A stretch of 64,000 nucleotides of DNA from JBBQXY01 sp051004815 (GTDB lineage: Bacteria > Chloroflexota > Ktedonobacteria > Ktedonobacterales > Ktedonobacteraceae): contig JBPCJY010000236.1 of assembly GCA_051004815.1 (NCBI GenBank), positions 1 to 64,000 of the forward strand, written 5' to 3'. The notes beneath the pieces were generated by a model. It did not search any database. It was not told the DNA's origin and worked only from the letters and a program-made list of their open reading frames with translations. Position 1 is the first letter of the stretch; every line of letters begins with the position of its first letter. Made by a program: the position numbers and the translations under genes. Positions 24,598 to 33,517 of this stretch are shown here, in pieces.

Positions 24598-26643
24598 TTA
24601 CTGTAAATACGTATCAAACCAACGTTTAATGTGGCGCAAGCGTTCCAGGCGCGAATGGGGGTGTCCACCGCGCGAAAGGCCATGACTCTGTCCCTCAAAA
24701 CGCACAAAGAGCACTTCACGCTTCATATACTTCAAGGCCGCGAAGAGCTGTTCCGCCTGTTCGATATTGCAGCGCAAATCGCTCTCACTATGGATCAGTA
24801 ACAATGGCGTATGCATCTGCTTCACATAGTGGAGCGGTGATAGACGAATATAACGTTCTGGGTCTTCCCACGGCGTGGTCTCCATATCATCGTCGGCAAA
24901 ATCCCAGCCAATATCACTACTGCCAAAGAACGAGACACGATTGATAACGCTGCGATCAGCCACTGCCGCCTTGAAACGATCAGTATGACCGATGAGCCAA
25001 CTTGTCATGAAACCACCATAGCTGCCGCCGGTCACACCCATACGCTGTTCATCAATGTAACCCTTTTGAAGTAAGGTGTCCACTCCGGCCATAATATCCA
25101 GAGAATCCTTGACGCCCCATTCTCCACGCACGGCCACGGCGAATTCATGTCCATAGCCGCTACTGCCACGGGGATTGGTATAGAGAACGACATAGCCGGA
25201 AGCTGCCAGCATTTGCATCTCATGGAAGAAGCCATAGCCATACTGGGTATTTGGACCGCCATGAATCTCAAGAATCAATGGATATTTTTTTGTCGGGTCA
25301 AAATCGGGTGGCTTGAGCACCCAGCCATCCATCGGCCAACCTTCCGCGCCACTATAGGGCAAGTATTCAGGAGTAGAGAGCGTGAGTTCGTCCAACAAAG
25401 CATCGTTAAAGCCGGTAATGCGGCGCAGTTCTCCAGGCGCGGAGATTGAGCCGACAAAGATTTCCGCGAGGTGAGTGCTATCTTCAATGAGCAGAGCTAC
25501 CTTATCCCCGGATTGATCCATAGCAAAATCGAAGACATGGATGTTGCCGGGGGTTAGCGTTGGAGGTTGCGTTCCAGCACCACTCACGGGAACAGCATAC
25601 ACTCGCGTACTGCCCCTCTGTGCCGCCAGGACATAGAGCGTTGTACCATCGGGCGACCAGGGTGGAGCGGGTAGCATGTGCTCATCGCTCATATCGCTAT
25701 TTGTCCAGTCAGAACAACTTCCTTCAAATTCACCCGTCAAGCAAGTAGGTGCTGCCTGTACATCATCCGCGGCAATGGTAAAGAGCGACATATGATTGGC
25801 CGACCCCAGGGTAGGTCTTGCCAGAAAAGCGATTGTTTTGCCATCAGGCGACCAGGATGGAGAGTGGCATCCCCTGGAACCATCGGTCAAGCAGCGTAGT
25901 TCTCCCACCACCCCATCAGGAAGAGAGAGGACATAGAGATCAGAGCCAAAATACCGCCAGCGTTCCTCACTACGATCAGAGCTAAAGGCGATACGGGTAC
26001 CATCAGGTGACCACGCGGCATCATTATCATCCCAATCCCCATCGGTAAGCTGCAATGGTTCGCCACCGGCAATATCCATGAGGAAGAGATGCTGGCGTCG
26101 CTCATAAATATACCCAACACCATCGAGACGATACATCAGACGATCTATCACACGCACCTTGGGTAAGGGTTTGCTATCCTCGTTCTCTTCATCCTCTGGC
26201 CCGACTAATGCATTAAAAATCACCCGCTTGCTATCGGGTGACCAGGTAGGATTGAAGGCTCCATGTTGCATAAAGGTGAGTTGCTGTGCCTCTCCACCAT
26301 CGGCGGGGAGCAACCAGATCTGCGCTTTCCCTTTCCCCTGTTCCTTCTGCTTCGCGGTATCCTTACCCTGTGCTTCTCCCTCACGCTTGGAGACGAAGGC
26401 CAGCCACTTGCCATCAGGCGACCAGCTCGGGCCGTATGCATCCGCTGGACCCATGGTGAGGCGTCTTGCTTCACCGCCTTCGTATGGTACAACCCAGATA
26501 GAGGAGCGATATTCATGTTTGCCAGCATCTATCGTTTTCACGGCAAATGCGACGCGCTTCCCGTCTGGCGCAATACGTGGAGTACCTGAGAACTGGACTC
26601 GATACAGATCTTCAATGGTTATAGTTCGTGGATTGGATGCCAT
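24598..26643 (-). CDS. S9 family peptidase (acylaminoacyl-peptidase/prolyl oligopeptidase type)
   Basis: A 681-residue cytosolic protein. The N-terminal 400 residues form a WD/TolB-like propeller with repeated 'PxWSPDGKxxAF' strands. The C-terminal alpha/beta hydrolase domain carries the nucleophile Ser541 in 'VTGGSYGGFMT', the catalytic His near residue 654 in 'GQSHGLSRGG', and 'HSESDLRCN' containing the Asp. It removes N-terminal residues or short peptides from oligopeptides. AAAGGA precedes the ATG. It converges with the Vgb-like gene, with only 21 bases between the stops. Confidence 0.93.
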   Translation of the reverse strand: MASNPRTITIEDLYRVQFSGTPRIAPDGKRVAFAVKTIDAGKHEYRSSIWVVPYEGGEARRLTMGPADAYGPSWSPDGKWLAFVSKREGEAQGKDTAKQKEQGKGKAQIWLLPADGGEAQQLTFMQHGAFNPTWSPDSKRVIFNALVGPEDEENEDSKPLPKVRVIDRLMYRLDGVGYIYERRQHLFLMDIAGGEPLQLTDGDWDDNDAAWSPDGTRIAFSSDRSEERWRYFGSDLYVLSLPDGVVGELRCLTDGSRGCHSPSWSPDGKTIAFLARPTLGSANHMSLFTIAADDVQAAPTCLTGEFEGSCSDWTNSDMSDEHMLPAPPWSPDGTTLYVLAAQRGSTRVYAVPVSGAGTQPPTLTPGNIHVFDFAMDQSGDKVALLIEDSTHLAEIFVGSISAPGELRRITGFNDALLDELTLSTPEYLPYSGAEGWPMDGWVLKPPDFDPTKKYPLILEIHGGPNTQYGYGFFHEMQMLAASGYVVLYTNPRGSSGYGHEFAVAVRGEWGVKDSLDIMAGVDTLLQKGYIDEQRMGVTGGSYGGFMTSWLIGHTDRFKAAVADRSVINRVSFFGSSDIGWDFADDDMETTPWEDPERYIRLSPLHYVKQMHTPLLLIHSESDLRCNIEQAEQLFAALKYMKREVLFVRFEGQSHGLSRGGHPHSRLERLRHIKRWFDTYLQ

Positions 26644-26688
26644 TATTCTATCCTTTGTATATTTGTTTTTTGCTCAGGGGATGTCAGG

Positions 26689-27546
26689 CTATGGCTTCCG
26701 ACCCCATACGCTGAGAAAATACAGTATCGCGCAAAAATCATCTGCTTGTATTTCCGCCATAGCCTGTTGGTACAACGAATCAATTTCTTCCGCTGTGACG
26801 ACCTGCATCTTCAGCAGGAAAGGCCGCAACAAGTGTAGGCCAGCAGTCATATTCTGAAAGAATTCCTCCTGGGCCTCGCTGCCCGCCGAAAAGTCGATGG
26901 CATGAGCAGCATGTTGAATGTCCTTACAGCCTATATCTCGTAAAAAGCGTCCTAACATAGGCGTGATGCCGATATGTCGCCCATCAGGCGAAAAGGTTCT
27001 CTTCGATAAATATCCTGCCCTGGCCAGCAAAGCATTGATCTTTTCGTTCGCGGGGCTATTGCTCAAACTTAACTCTAACTCGGTCAAGCGAATAAAACCA
27101 TCTGGACGGGTAACTCGCATACATTCCTGTAAGAGTTCTGGCCAGGACGCGGGCGACATAAATCCGACAAGGGTACGAGCGTTCACAAAATCAAAAGAGT
27201 TAGCGGGAAAATCTAGCGGTTGCAGAATATCCGCCACTTGAAAGCTAGTATTATGCAGTTGTTGCGTGTGTGCTCGCGTCTGGGCATACCGAATCATCCT
27301 GTTACTGATATCGGTACCCACTATCTCTATCGCGGGATATTCGTATGCTACATCTAGCACCCAACTACCAGGGCCACAGGCCAGGTCTAGCACAGTATGT
27401 ACCTGCGATAGGTCTATTCCCGCCGGAAATAAGCCACTCATTCTCTCTGTCATCAGATGATCCTGATGCATCAGCCGTGCCATCTCTGAAGCACTCTCAG
27501 CATCAATAATATAGGCATTTTCATTGGATGAAGAGCCGGTTGACAT
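26689..27546 (-). CDS. Class I SAM-dependent methyltransferase
   Basis: A 285-residue Rossmann-fold methyltransferase. Motif I is 'VLDLACGPGSWVLDVA', the acidic end of strand 2 is 'IEIVGTDIS', and 'FDFVNARTLVGFMSPASWPE' followed by 'CMRVTRPDGFIRLTE' corresponds to motifs IV-VI of the UbiE/Methyltransf_25 group. The substrate is unknown. It follows the acidic protein gene by about 90 bases in the same direction and precedes the S9 peptidase gene by 45. Confidence 0.88.
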   Translation of the reverse strand: MSTGSSSNENAYIIDAESASEMARLMHQDHLMTERMSGLFPAGIDLSQVHTVLDLACGPGSWVLDVAYEYPAIEIVGTDISNRMIRYAQTRAHTQQLHNTSFQVADILQPLDFPANSFDFVNARTLVGFMSPASWPELLQECMRVTRPDGFIRLTELELSLSNSPANEKINALLARAGYLSKRTFSPDGRHIGITPMLGRFLRDIGCKDIQHAAHAIDFSAGSEAQEEFFQNMTAGLHLLRPFLLKMQVVTAEEIDSLYQQAMAEIQADDFCAILYFLSVWGRKP

Positions 27547-27634
27547 AGCAATTGCTTCCTTCTAGTATATATTGTATAGATCACAAGTTATTCAATAGGC
27601 TTCCCTGCTCATTGAATAAGCTATTAGTGATAAC

Positions 27635-28474
27635 CTATTTGCGACGACGACTGCGACGCTCATGTTCCAGAGAAATATCCAACGTCTCGTGTAAACGCTC
27701 AAAATCATCCACATCGAGCTGTAGTTCGACTGCTGGCATGTCGTCTGGCCGCGCACGTCCTTCCTCGAACAGTTGCAGTACCATAACCAACTCAACCTCC
27801 AACTCCAGGACGTTTTCTTCGCCTTCCGAGGCTAACGCGTGCTCGTGTTCATGCTCTTCCTCATCATCGTCGTCATCAGACAAAGCCTGAATAAATTCAA
27901 TATTGGTACGAGCACAACGGAAACGCCCTGATAATTTCAGGGCATCGGTTGAAAGTTCCTCGGCCAACTCGCGTACCACCTCCATCATTTGCACAAAGGC
28001 GTCTTGTAATTGTTCTAAGGCATCCTCTTCATCTGATACGGTTTCGCCTTCAGTCGCTAACTCTCCGGTAGGCAATGATACATCGCCACCCACAGTGCCA
28101 GTACCGCCTTCCGGTAAACGCTGACGGGCGAGATCATTCAGTCGTTCCAATGCCTGCGCAAAGGCGGGAGAAAAGCTGCCGCCCTCACGATCTGCCTTGT
28201 CATCGTCATTTCCTCCATCACCCTCCTCACCGTTGCTTTCATCGTCGCTCTCATCATCATCCTCGTCATCCTCGTCCAACCCAACCGCCGCCTCTACAAT
28301 CAATATCTGCTGATGCAGTTGTTCGGCTATATCTTTCGTCATATATGTTGTAATACGTGCCTGTCGTGAAGCCGCAAGCAGTTGAAATGAGGGCCAGTCC
28401 CGGTAACGCTCTCGGTTCCGTAGATAGCGCATCTCTACCATGCCAAGGGTATCCAGACGCAGCGAAAGTTCCAT
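27635..28474 (-). CDS. Highly acidic protein of unknown function
   Basis: A 279-residue protein with GGAGGGG ahead of the ATG. The first 65 residues look globular ('LSLRLDTLGMVEMRYLRNRE', 'LLAASRQARITTYMTKDIAE'). A run of about 30 residues of almost only Asp/Glu/Ser/Asn/Gly follows (coding region about 28200-28280), then helical segments with 'VVRELAEELSTDALKLSGRF', a second acidic stretch ('DDDDDEEEHEHEH'), and a basic end ('RRSRRRK'). The acidic runs alternate with well-formed amphipathic segments, so it is a real protein rather than a shadow frame. I do not recognise a family. It could be a nucleic-acid-mimic, chaperone or scaffold. Confidence 0.65.
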   Translation of the reverse strand: MELSLRLDTLGMVEMRYLRNRERYRDWPSFQLLAASRQARITTYMTKDIAEQLHQQILIVEAAVGLDEDDEDDDESDDESNGEEGDGGNDDDKADREGGSFSPAFAQALERLNDLARQRLPEGGTGTVGGDVSLPTGELATEGETVSDEEDALEQLQDAFVQMMEVVRELAEELSTDALKLSGRFRCARTNIEFIQALSDDDDDEEEHEHEHALASEGEENVLELEVELVMVLQLFEEGRARPDDMPAVELQLDVDDFERLHETLDISLEHERRSRRRK

Positions 28475-28923
28475 AAGTCCCCTCCTAAAAGTGAGCAGCC
28501 ACTATCTTTTCAATCATTCAGGTCATGATTCAGTCGTATAAGCCATAATGATAGTTCTATTCGCATTGAGTCAAGGTCAGGGAATAGAAGGATCATAGAA
28601 GATAGTTTGCTCCAAATTTGACCCATCAGGTATATGCCATCATCATACCACAAGCGGTAGCGCAAAATACAATCACTTCTATCATATCCTCTTTTTAATT
28701 GCGATTACCCTCTGTGGCAGAGTCGCTACCCTTGACAACAACATAATCAGTGTTTATACTCCAGATTATGGAAAGTATTTTTCTATCTATCAAAAAATAA
28801 ATCCCCTATAAGTAATAAGCCTTCTACTGTTGCTGGACAGCGTTCCTAATGTAGCCAGCGTTGTATTGCAAAGCCAACTGCTCATTTCACCCTGGCTATG
28901 AGTATTTACCAGAGGGATCAACC
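28475..28923. other. Intergenic region ahead of the purine operon
   Basis: This 449-base divergent gap holds the purine operon promoter (28732-28760) and a leader of about 155 bases. An in-frame ATG at 28861 could extend the first gene, but the conserved start with an AGAGGGA site is at 28924. I see no RNA gene or clear operator here. Confidence 0.6.
28732..28760 (+). promoter_or_regulatory. Promoter of the purine degradation operon
   Basis: Consensus TTGACA (28732-28737), 17-base spacer, TATACT (28755-28760). It is the only strong promoter seen ahead of the ten-gene run, whose genes are closely spaced or overlap. Confidence 0.7.
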
Positions 28924-30174
28924 ATGACCATCAATGCATCTGCTCGCTCTGTTATGGAGCGGTGCGACATACTGGGCAGCTACAGCGAAGAACCTGACTG
29001 TCTTACTCGCCCGTTCGCCTCACCTGCGATGCGCAAGGTAAACGCGGCTGTGGCAGCATGGATGCAAGACGCTGGTATGTCTGTCCAACAAGACAAAGTT
29101 GGTAATCTCATCGGACGATACGAGGCGAACCAGGCAGGTGCGAAAACCTTGTTGCTCGGTTCGCATCTTGACTCCGTACGCGACGCGGGCAAGTACGATG
29201 GCCCTCTCGGCGTAATGGTTGCGCTCGCCTCCATTGAGCGATTGCACGCTCGCAATGAGCACCTACCTTTTGCCATCGAGGTACTCGGTTTTGCCGATGA
29301 GGAAGGGTTACGCTATCATAGTTCCTACATTGGCAGCAAAGCCATAACGGGTACATTCGATCCGGAATATCTGCACTTAACCGATGCTGAAGGTATCACC
29401 ATGGCTGAGGCGATTCGGGCATTTGGCGGTGATCCTGATCCTGACGCCCTACAAATCGCTCACTGGCAGCGCGATGAACTGCTGGGCTACTGCGAAGTCC
29501 ACATTGAGCAAGGACCAGTTCTTGAAGCACACAATCTCCCGGTCGCTGTAGTTTCGGCTATCGCTGGACAGAATCGCATCAATGTACGCTTTGTAGGCGA
29601 AGCTGGTCATGCTGGTACTGTCCCGATGTCGCTCCGCCGCGACGCGCTTTGTGCAGCAGCTGAGTTTGTGCTGGCCGTTGAGACAATGGCCCAAACGCTA
29701 CCAGGCCTGGTCGCGACGGTGGGGCAAATCAGTGTACATCCGGGGGCAAGCAATGTGATACCGGGACAGGTGACGCTAAGCCTGGATGTACGGCACCAGG
29801 ACGACACGGTGTGCGATCAGGCCAACCGCCAATTAGAAGCACAGGCGCAAGAGATCGCCACAGCACGACGCATTTCAGTCAATTGGCAAATGTTGCAAGG
29901 TCATCGCGCAGTACCATGTACGGCGCAGCTTAGCAAACTATTGGCACAGGCAATAGAGGAGGTGGGGTATCCCCCGTTTTCCCTTCCTAGTGGGGCGGGA
30001 CACGACGCCGTGACGCTGAGCGAACTCACCAATATAGCCATGCTCTTTGTGCGCTGTCGCGGGGGCATCAGCCACAATCCAGCCGAGTCAGTGACGACGG
30101 AGGATGTGGAAGTAGCGATTCAGGTGCTGGAGCGGTTTTTGCACCTTCTGAGTCAAGGTGGAGGTGTCCTATAA
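28924..30174 (+). CDS. allC: Allantoate amidohydrolase (M20 family)
   Basis: A 416-residue M20/M28-fold amidohydrolase, started at the ATG at 28924 behind AGAGGGA. Metal ligands are in 'LLLGSHLDSVRDAGKYDGPL' and 'VLGFADEEGLRY', and the dimerisation-domain His is in 'EAGHAGTVPM'. 'YCEVHIEQGPVLE' and 'SGAGHDAVTL' complete the hydantoinase/carbamoylase signature. The sequence alone fits allantoate deiminase or N-carbamoyl amino acid hydrolase. Its place beside allantoinase and uricase favours allantoate, giving ureidoglycolate or ureidoglycine with release of ammonia and CO2. First gene of the operon. Confidence 0.88.
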   Translation: MTINASARSVMERCDILGSYSEEPDCLTRPFASPAMRKVNAAVAAWMQDAGMSVQQDKVGNLIGRYEANQAGAKTLLLGSHLDSVRDAGKYDGPLGVMVALASIERLHARNEHLPFAIEVLGFADEEGLRYHSSYIGSKAITGTFDPEYLHLTDAEGITMAEAIRAFGGDPDPDALQIAHWQRDELLGYCEVHIEQGPVLEAHNLPVAVVSAIAGQNRINVRFVGEAGHAGTVPMSLRRDALCAAAEFVLAVETMAQTLPGLVATVGQISVHPGASNVIPGQVTLSLDVRHQDDTVCDQANRQLEAQAQEIATARRISVNWQMLQGHRAVPCTAQLSKLLAQAIEEVGYPPFSLPSGAGHDAVTLSELTNIAMLFVRCRGGISHNPAESVTTEDVEVAIQVLERFLHLLSQGGGVL

Positions 30175-30191
30175 GCCGGTATGATCTTCTT

Positions 30192-31535
30192 GTGCGGAAT
30201 GGTACACTGGTTACTACGACGGATGTCAGCAACGCAGACCTCGCCGTTAGCGATGGTCGCATTGTCGCCATCGGCCCAAATCTCGCGGGGACGAGCAAAG
30301 AAGAGATCAACGCCGCAGGCTACCATGTGTTTCCCGGCGTGATAGATGCGCATGTGCATTTCAATGAGCCGGGACGTACCGATTGGGAAGGCTTTGCCAC
30401 CGGAACCGCGGCACTGGCCGCCGGTGGCACTACTACCTTTTTCGATATGCCGCTCAATTCCTCGCCCCCTACCATCGATGCAGCGAGCTTCGATCTGAAG
30501 CTGAAAGCCGCTCAGGCCAATTCGCTCGTTGATTTCGCGCTGTGGGGGGGTCTGGTGCCGGGGAACCTCGCGCACCTCGACGAGCTAGCGGAGCGTGGTG
30601 TGATCGGCTTTAAGGCCTTTATGAGCAACAGCGGTATCTCCGATTTTTCTGCGGTCGATGATCTGACATTGTACGAAGGCATGGCGCGTGCCGCGCAGTT
30701 GGGCAAAATTGTGGCCCTACACGCGGAAAGCGATCAGATTACCGCCGCGCTCGCACGCCGCGCTATCGCACATAGCAGAACGGGTATACGCGACTACCTG
30801 AACTCGCGGCCCATCATAGCCGAGCTTGAGGCCATCCAACGGGCTATTCTGTTCGCGCAAGAAACTGGCTGTGCATTGCATATTGTGCATGTCAGCAGTG
30901 GGCGCGGCATCAGCCTGGTAGCAGAGGCGCGTGTACGCGGCATCGACGTAAGCTGTGAAACATGCACACACTACTTGGTGCTGACCGAGGAGGACGTGGA
31001 AAAGCTAGGGGCCGTGGCGAAGTGTGCTCCTCCTCTACGTCCACAAACCGAGCAAGATGCGTTATGGCAACAACTCTTCACTGGCAACATACCAATGGTA
31101 ACATCTGATCATTCGCCTGCGCCAGCCGCGATGAAAACCAGTCCCGACTTTTTCAAGGTCTGGGGTGGTATCTCCGGTTGTCAGTCGCTGCTACAGTTGT
31201 TGTTGAAGGAAGGCTACGAGAGGCGGCAGTTACCACTTATGACGATTGCCACCATTACTGCTGAGTACATTGCCCAGCGTTTTGGCCTCTTGCCAAACAA
31301 AGGACGCCTGGCTATTGGTGCCGATGCTGATCTCGTCCTGGTTGATCTCTCTAGCAGTTTCACACTGCAAGAAAGCGATCTCTTCTATCGCCATCAACAG
31401 AGTCCTTATGTGGGCCGAATGCTGCGGGGGCGAATTATGCGCACGATGGTACGTGGCAGAACGATTTTTCTGGATGGAAAGATAGTTTCGGCTCCGTTTA
31501 GTCGGCTACTCAAACCACAAAACACGCTTCCATAG
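30192..31535 (+). CDS. allB: Allantoinase
   Basis: A cyclic amidohydrolase (447 residues from a GTG at 30192) that opens allantoin to allantoate. Zn ligands lie in 'DAHVHFNEPGRTDWEGFATG', the carboxylated Lys is in 'GFKAFMS', and further His ligands are in 'VALHAESDQ' and 'HIVHVSSG', with Asp in 'TSDHSP'. The GTG has no ribosome site and cuts the usual first strand. The frame runs back to 30171, giving 'SRYDLLVRNGTLVTTTDV' after an ATA codon six bases downstream of GGAGG (30160-30164), so initiation at AUA is possible. It starts at or just after the allC stop. Confidence 0.9.
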   Translation: MRNGTLVTTTDVSNADLAVSDGRIVAIGPNLAGTSKEEINAAGYHVFPGVIDAHVHFNEPGRTDWEGFATGTAALAAGGTTTFFDMPLNSSPPTIDAASFDLKLKAAQANSLVDFALWGGLVPGNLAHLDELAERGVIGFKAFMSNSGISDFSAVDDLTLYEGMARAAQLGKIVALHAESDQITAALARRAIAHSRTGIRDYLNSRPIIAELEAIQRAILFAQETGCALHIVHVSSGRGISLVAEARVRGIDVSCETCTHYLVLTEEDVEKLGAVAKCAPPLRPQTEQDALWQQLFTGNIPMVTSDHSPAPAAMKTSPDFFKVWGGISGCQSLLQLLLKEGYERRQLPLMTIATITAEYIAQRFGLLPNKGRLAIGADADLVLVDLSSSFTLQESDLFYRHQQSPYVGRMLRGRIMRTMVRGRTIFLDGKIVSAPFSRLLKPQNTLP

Positions 31536-31614
31536 CAAAGATGATACAATTATGGCAAGCAACCTTGCGGATTAGTACACCTGGCACAGGGTAACACGGG
31601 AGGGAGAACATTTC

Positions 31615-32031
31615 ATGACGATGCTCCGTATTACGGTTGGTCCTTTAGAGTTTACTGCACGAATGGAGGAGGAAGACGCTCCAAAAACTTGTGCAATCTT
31701 TAGTCAACTGTTACCGTTTCGTAACAAAATCATTCACGCACGCTGGAGTGGAGAGGCGGCCTGGATACCATTGGGTGATTCTCCCATAGGAGTTGGCTAC
31801 GAGAACCACACCAGCTATCCAGCCCCTGGTCAAATTCTCCTCTATCCGGGCGGGTTCAGCGAAACGGAAATCCTCTTCCCCTATGGTGGCACCCATTTCG
31901 CCAGCAAACTAGGACAATTAGCCGGGAATCACTTCTTGACAGTTGTTACGGGCAATGAGCATTTGCGAGAAATGGGGAGATTAGTCCTCTGGGAAGGAGC
32001 ACAGGATATTCTGTTTGCAACGATGGAGTAG
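31615..32031 (+). CDS. DUF3830 family protein (cyclophilin-like fold)
   Basis: A 138-residue protein matching DUF3830: 'LRITVGPLEFTARMEEEDAP', 'LPFRNKIIHARWSGEAAWIP', 'ENHTSYPAPGQILLYPGGFS', 'EILFPYGGTHFASKLGQLAG' and 'NHFLTVV'. The fold is cyclophilin-like, but no isomerase activity is established for the family. It lies in the middle of the purine degradation operon, where the pathway lacks an obvious allantoin racemase and ureidoglycolate-processing enzyme. A helper or missing catalytic role there is inference. A GGGAGGGAG site precedes the ATG. Confidence 0.75.
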   Translation: MTMLRITVGPLEFTARMEEEDAPKTCAIFSQLLPFRNKIIHARWSGEAAWIPLGDSPIGVGYENHTSYPAPGQILLYPGGFSETEILFPYGGTHFASKLGQLAGNHFLTVVTGNEHLREMGRLVLWEGAQDILFATME

Positions 32032-32059
32032 CCAATGAAGGAAGAGAGAAAAAAACAAT

Positions 32060-32881
32060 ATGCTGCGCTTCGATCTGAATATCTCGATTCTCTTGAAAGA
32101 AGTGCCGTTCTTAGAACGGTTTGAACGCGCTGCCGAGCTTGGCTTTGGGGCAGTCGAGTTCTGGTGGCCTGGAGAAGAAGACCTTTCAGCAATTGTCCAG
32201 CAGGTGCAAGCAAAAGGGCTTAAGGTGGCACTGATAAATTTCGCTGCCGGAAATATGGCTGCTGGTGAGCGCGGCTTTCTCAACAACGTTGAGAGGCAAC
32301 AGTGGTTCCGTGACCATGTACCAAGAGCGATTGAGTTTGCGCTACAGATCGGCTGTCCCCGATTAAACGCGTTGGTAGGAAATGTGCCCCCACAGGCTCT
32401 CCCAGGAGGGAGCACCGAGGCCCAGCTGGAACTGGTCCGTGAGAACCTGGCCTTTGCTGCCGACTATGCCGCGACTGCTGGTTTAGGTGTGGTGCTCGAA
32501 ACGCTGAATACCTTCGAAAATCCACGCTATCTCCTCACAAGTACACATCAGGCACTCAAAATGCTGGCCGAAGTAAACCGCCCAAACCTCAAGTACCAGT
32601 ATGATATGTATCACATGCAGCGCATGGAAGGCAATCTGATTGCGACGTTGCGCGAACATATTGGGCAGATTGGACACATTCAGATAGCAGACTCTCCAGA
32701 ACGTCATGAACCCGGTACAGGAGAGATTCATTATCCCCATGTGCTAGCAGCCCTTGATGCTCTAGAATATGATGGCTATATCGGTCTAGAATACAACCCA
32801 TTAACCAGTTCAGAGGCCAGTTTTGCCTGGCTGCCCAATGACCGCCGAGGACCAGTAGCAGTGATTGACCTACATCTGTAA
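32060..32881 (+). CDS. hyi: Hydroxypyruvate isomerase-family TIM-barrel protein
   Basis: A 273-residue AP endonuclease-2/xylose isomerase-like barrel resembling Hyi. Markers are 'LRFDLNISILLKEVPFLERF', 'GFGAVEFWWPGE', 'VVLETLNTFENPRYLLTS', 'LKYQYDMYHMQRMEGNL', 'HIQIADSPERHEPGTGEI' and 'YIGLEYNP'. The conserved Glu and His residues for metal binding are present. Hyi interconverts hydroxypyruvate and tartronate semialdehyde in the glyoxylate branch that follows allantoin breakdown, so the operon context fits. A different isomerase reaction on a ureido-compound cannot be excluded. Confidence 0.82.
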   Translation: MLRFDLNISILLKEVPFLERFERAAELGFGAVEFWWPGEEDLSAIVQQVQAKGLKVALINFAAGNMAAGERGFLNNVERQQWFRDHVPRAIEFALQIGCPRLNALVGNVPPQALPGGSTEAQLELVRENLAFAADYAATAGLGVVLETLNTFENPRYLLTSTHQALKMLAEVNRPNLKYQYDMYHMQRMEGNLIATLREHIGQIGHIQIADSPERHEPGTGEIHYPHVLAALDALEYDGYIGLEYNPLTSSEASFAWLPNDRRGPVAVIDLHL

Positions 32882-32919
32882 TGGACTTTCTGTCTGGCTA
32901 TCAATGAGGAGCAGGTATC

Positions 32920-33450
32920 ATGCCAAAACAGTTGACAATACAGGAGATCAACACACTTGACCAAGAGCATTTTGTCATGGCTCTCGGTTCGCTATTTGAA
33001 GGGCCACCATGGATTGTCAGCGAGGCATGCCATGATCGGCCATTTAAAAGTGTGAAGCACTTGCATCAAGCCTTGTGTACTATCATGTATCATGCACCAA
33101 TCGAGCAACAAGTAGCACTCATCCGGGCGCACCCCGATCTGGTGGGACATGCAGCCCTGGCTGGCACATTGACTCCAGCATCGACGGGCGAACAAGCATC
33201 TGTAGGGTTGGATCGCCTCTCACCAACGGAAATTGCTACTTTCACACAGCTAAACCGCGACTACCATGACCGTTTTGGCTTCCCGTTTGTGATCTGTGTA
33301 CGTGAGAACAAGAAAGAGAGTATTCTGGCAGGTTTTGCAACGCGTCTCCAGCACTCCCGCAGCCGCGAGATCAAGACCGCCCTTGCCGAAATCGCCAAGA
33401 TTTGCTGGTACCGTTTACACGATATCGTGCTTTGGGATGGAGTTGAGTAA
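32920..33450 (+). CDS. uraD: 2-oxo-4-hydroxy-4-carboxy-5-ureidoimidazoline decarboxylase
   Basis: A 176-residue all-helical OHCU decarboxylase. The catalytic His is in 'IRAHPDLVGHAALAG', the conserved acidic segment is 'STGEQASVGLDRLSPTEIAT', and the substrate-binding strand is 'FGFPFVICVRENKKESILAG'. It produces S-allantoin from OHCU, the step after HIU hydrolase. GAGGAG precedes the ATG. It lies between hyi and the uricase gene. Confidence 0.93.
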   Translation: MPKQLTIQEINTLDQEHFVMALGSLFEGPPWIVSEACHDRPFKSVKHLHQALCTIMYHAPIEQQVALIRAHPDLVGHAALAGTLTPASTGEQASVGLDRLSPTEIATFTQLNRDYHDRFGFPFVICVRENKKESILAGFATRLQHSRSREIKTALAEIAKICWYRLHDIVLWDGVE

Positions 33451-33517
33451 TGGGAAGCTTACCCTCTTCCATTGTTGGTACGTTTTTTAGCTGCTATATT
33501 AGCTAAAGGAGGACAGC

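Noticed and set aside
28195..28285. Short near-repeats TCATCGTC as a CRISPR or tandem repeat array
   Set aside because: They are codons for an Asp/Glu/Ser run in the acidic protein and have no spacer structure.
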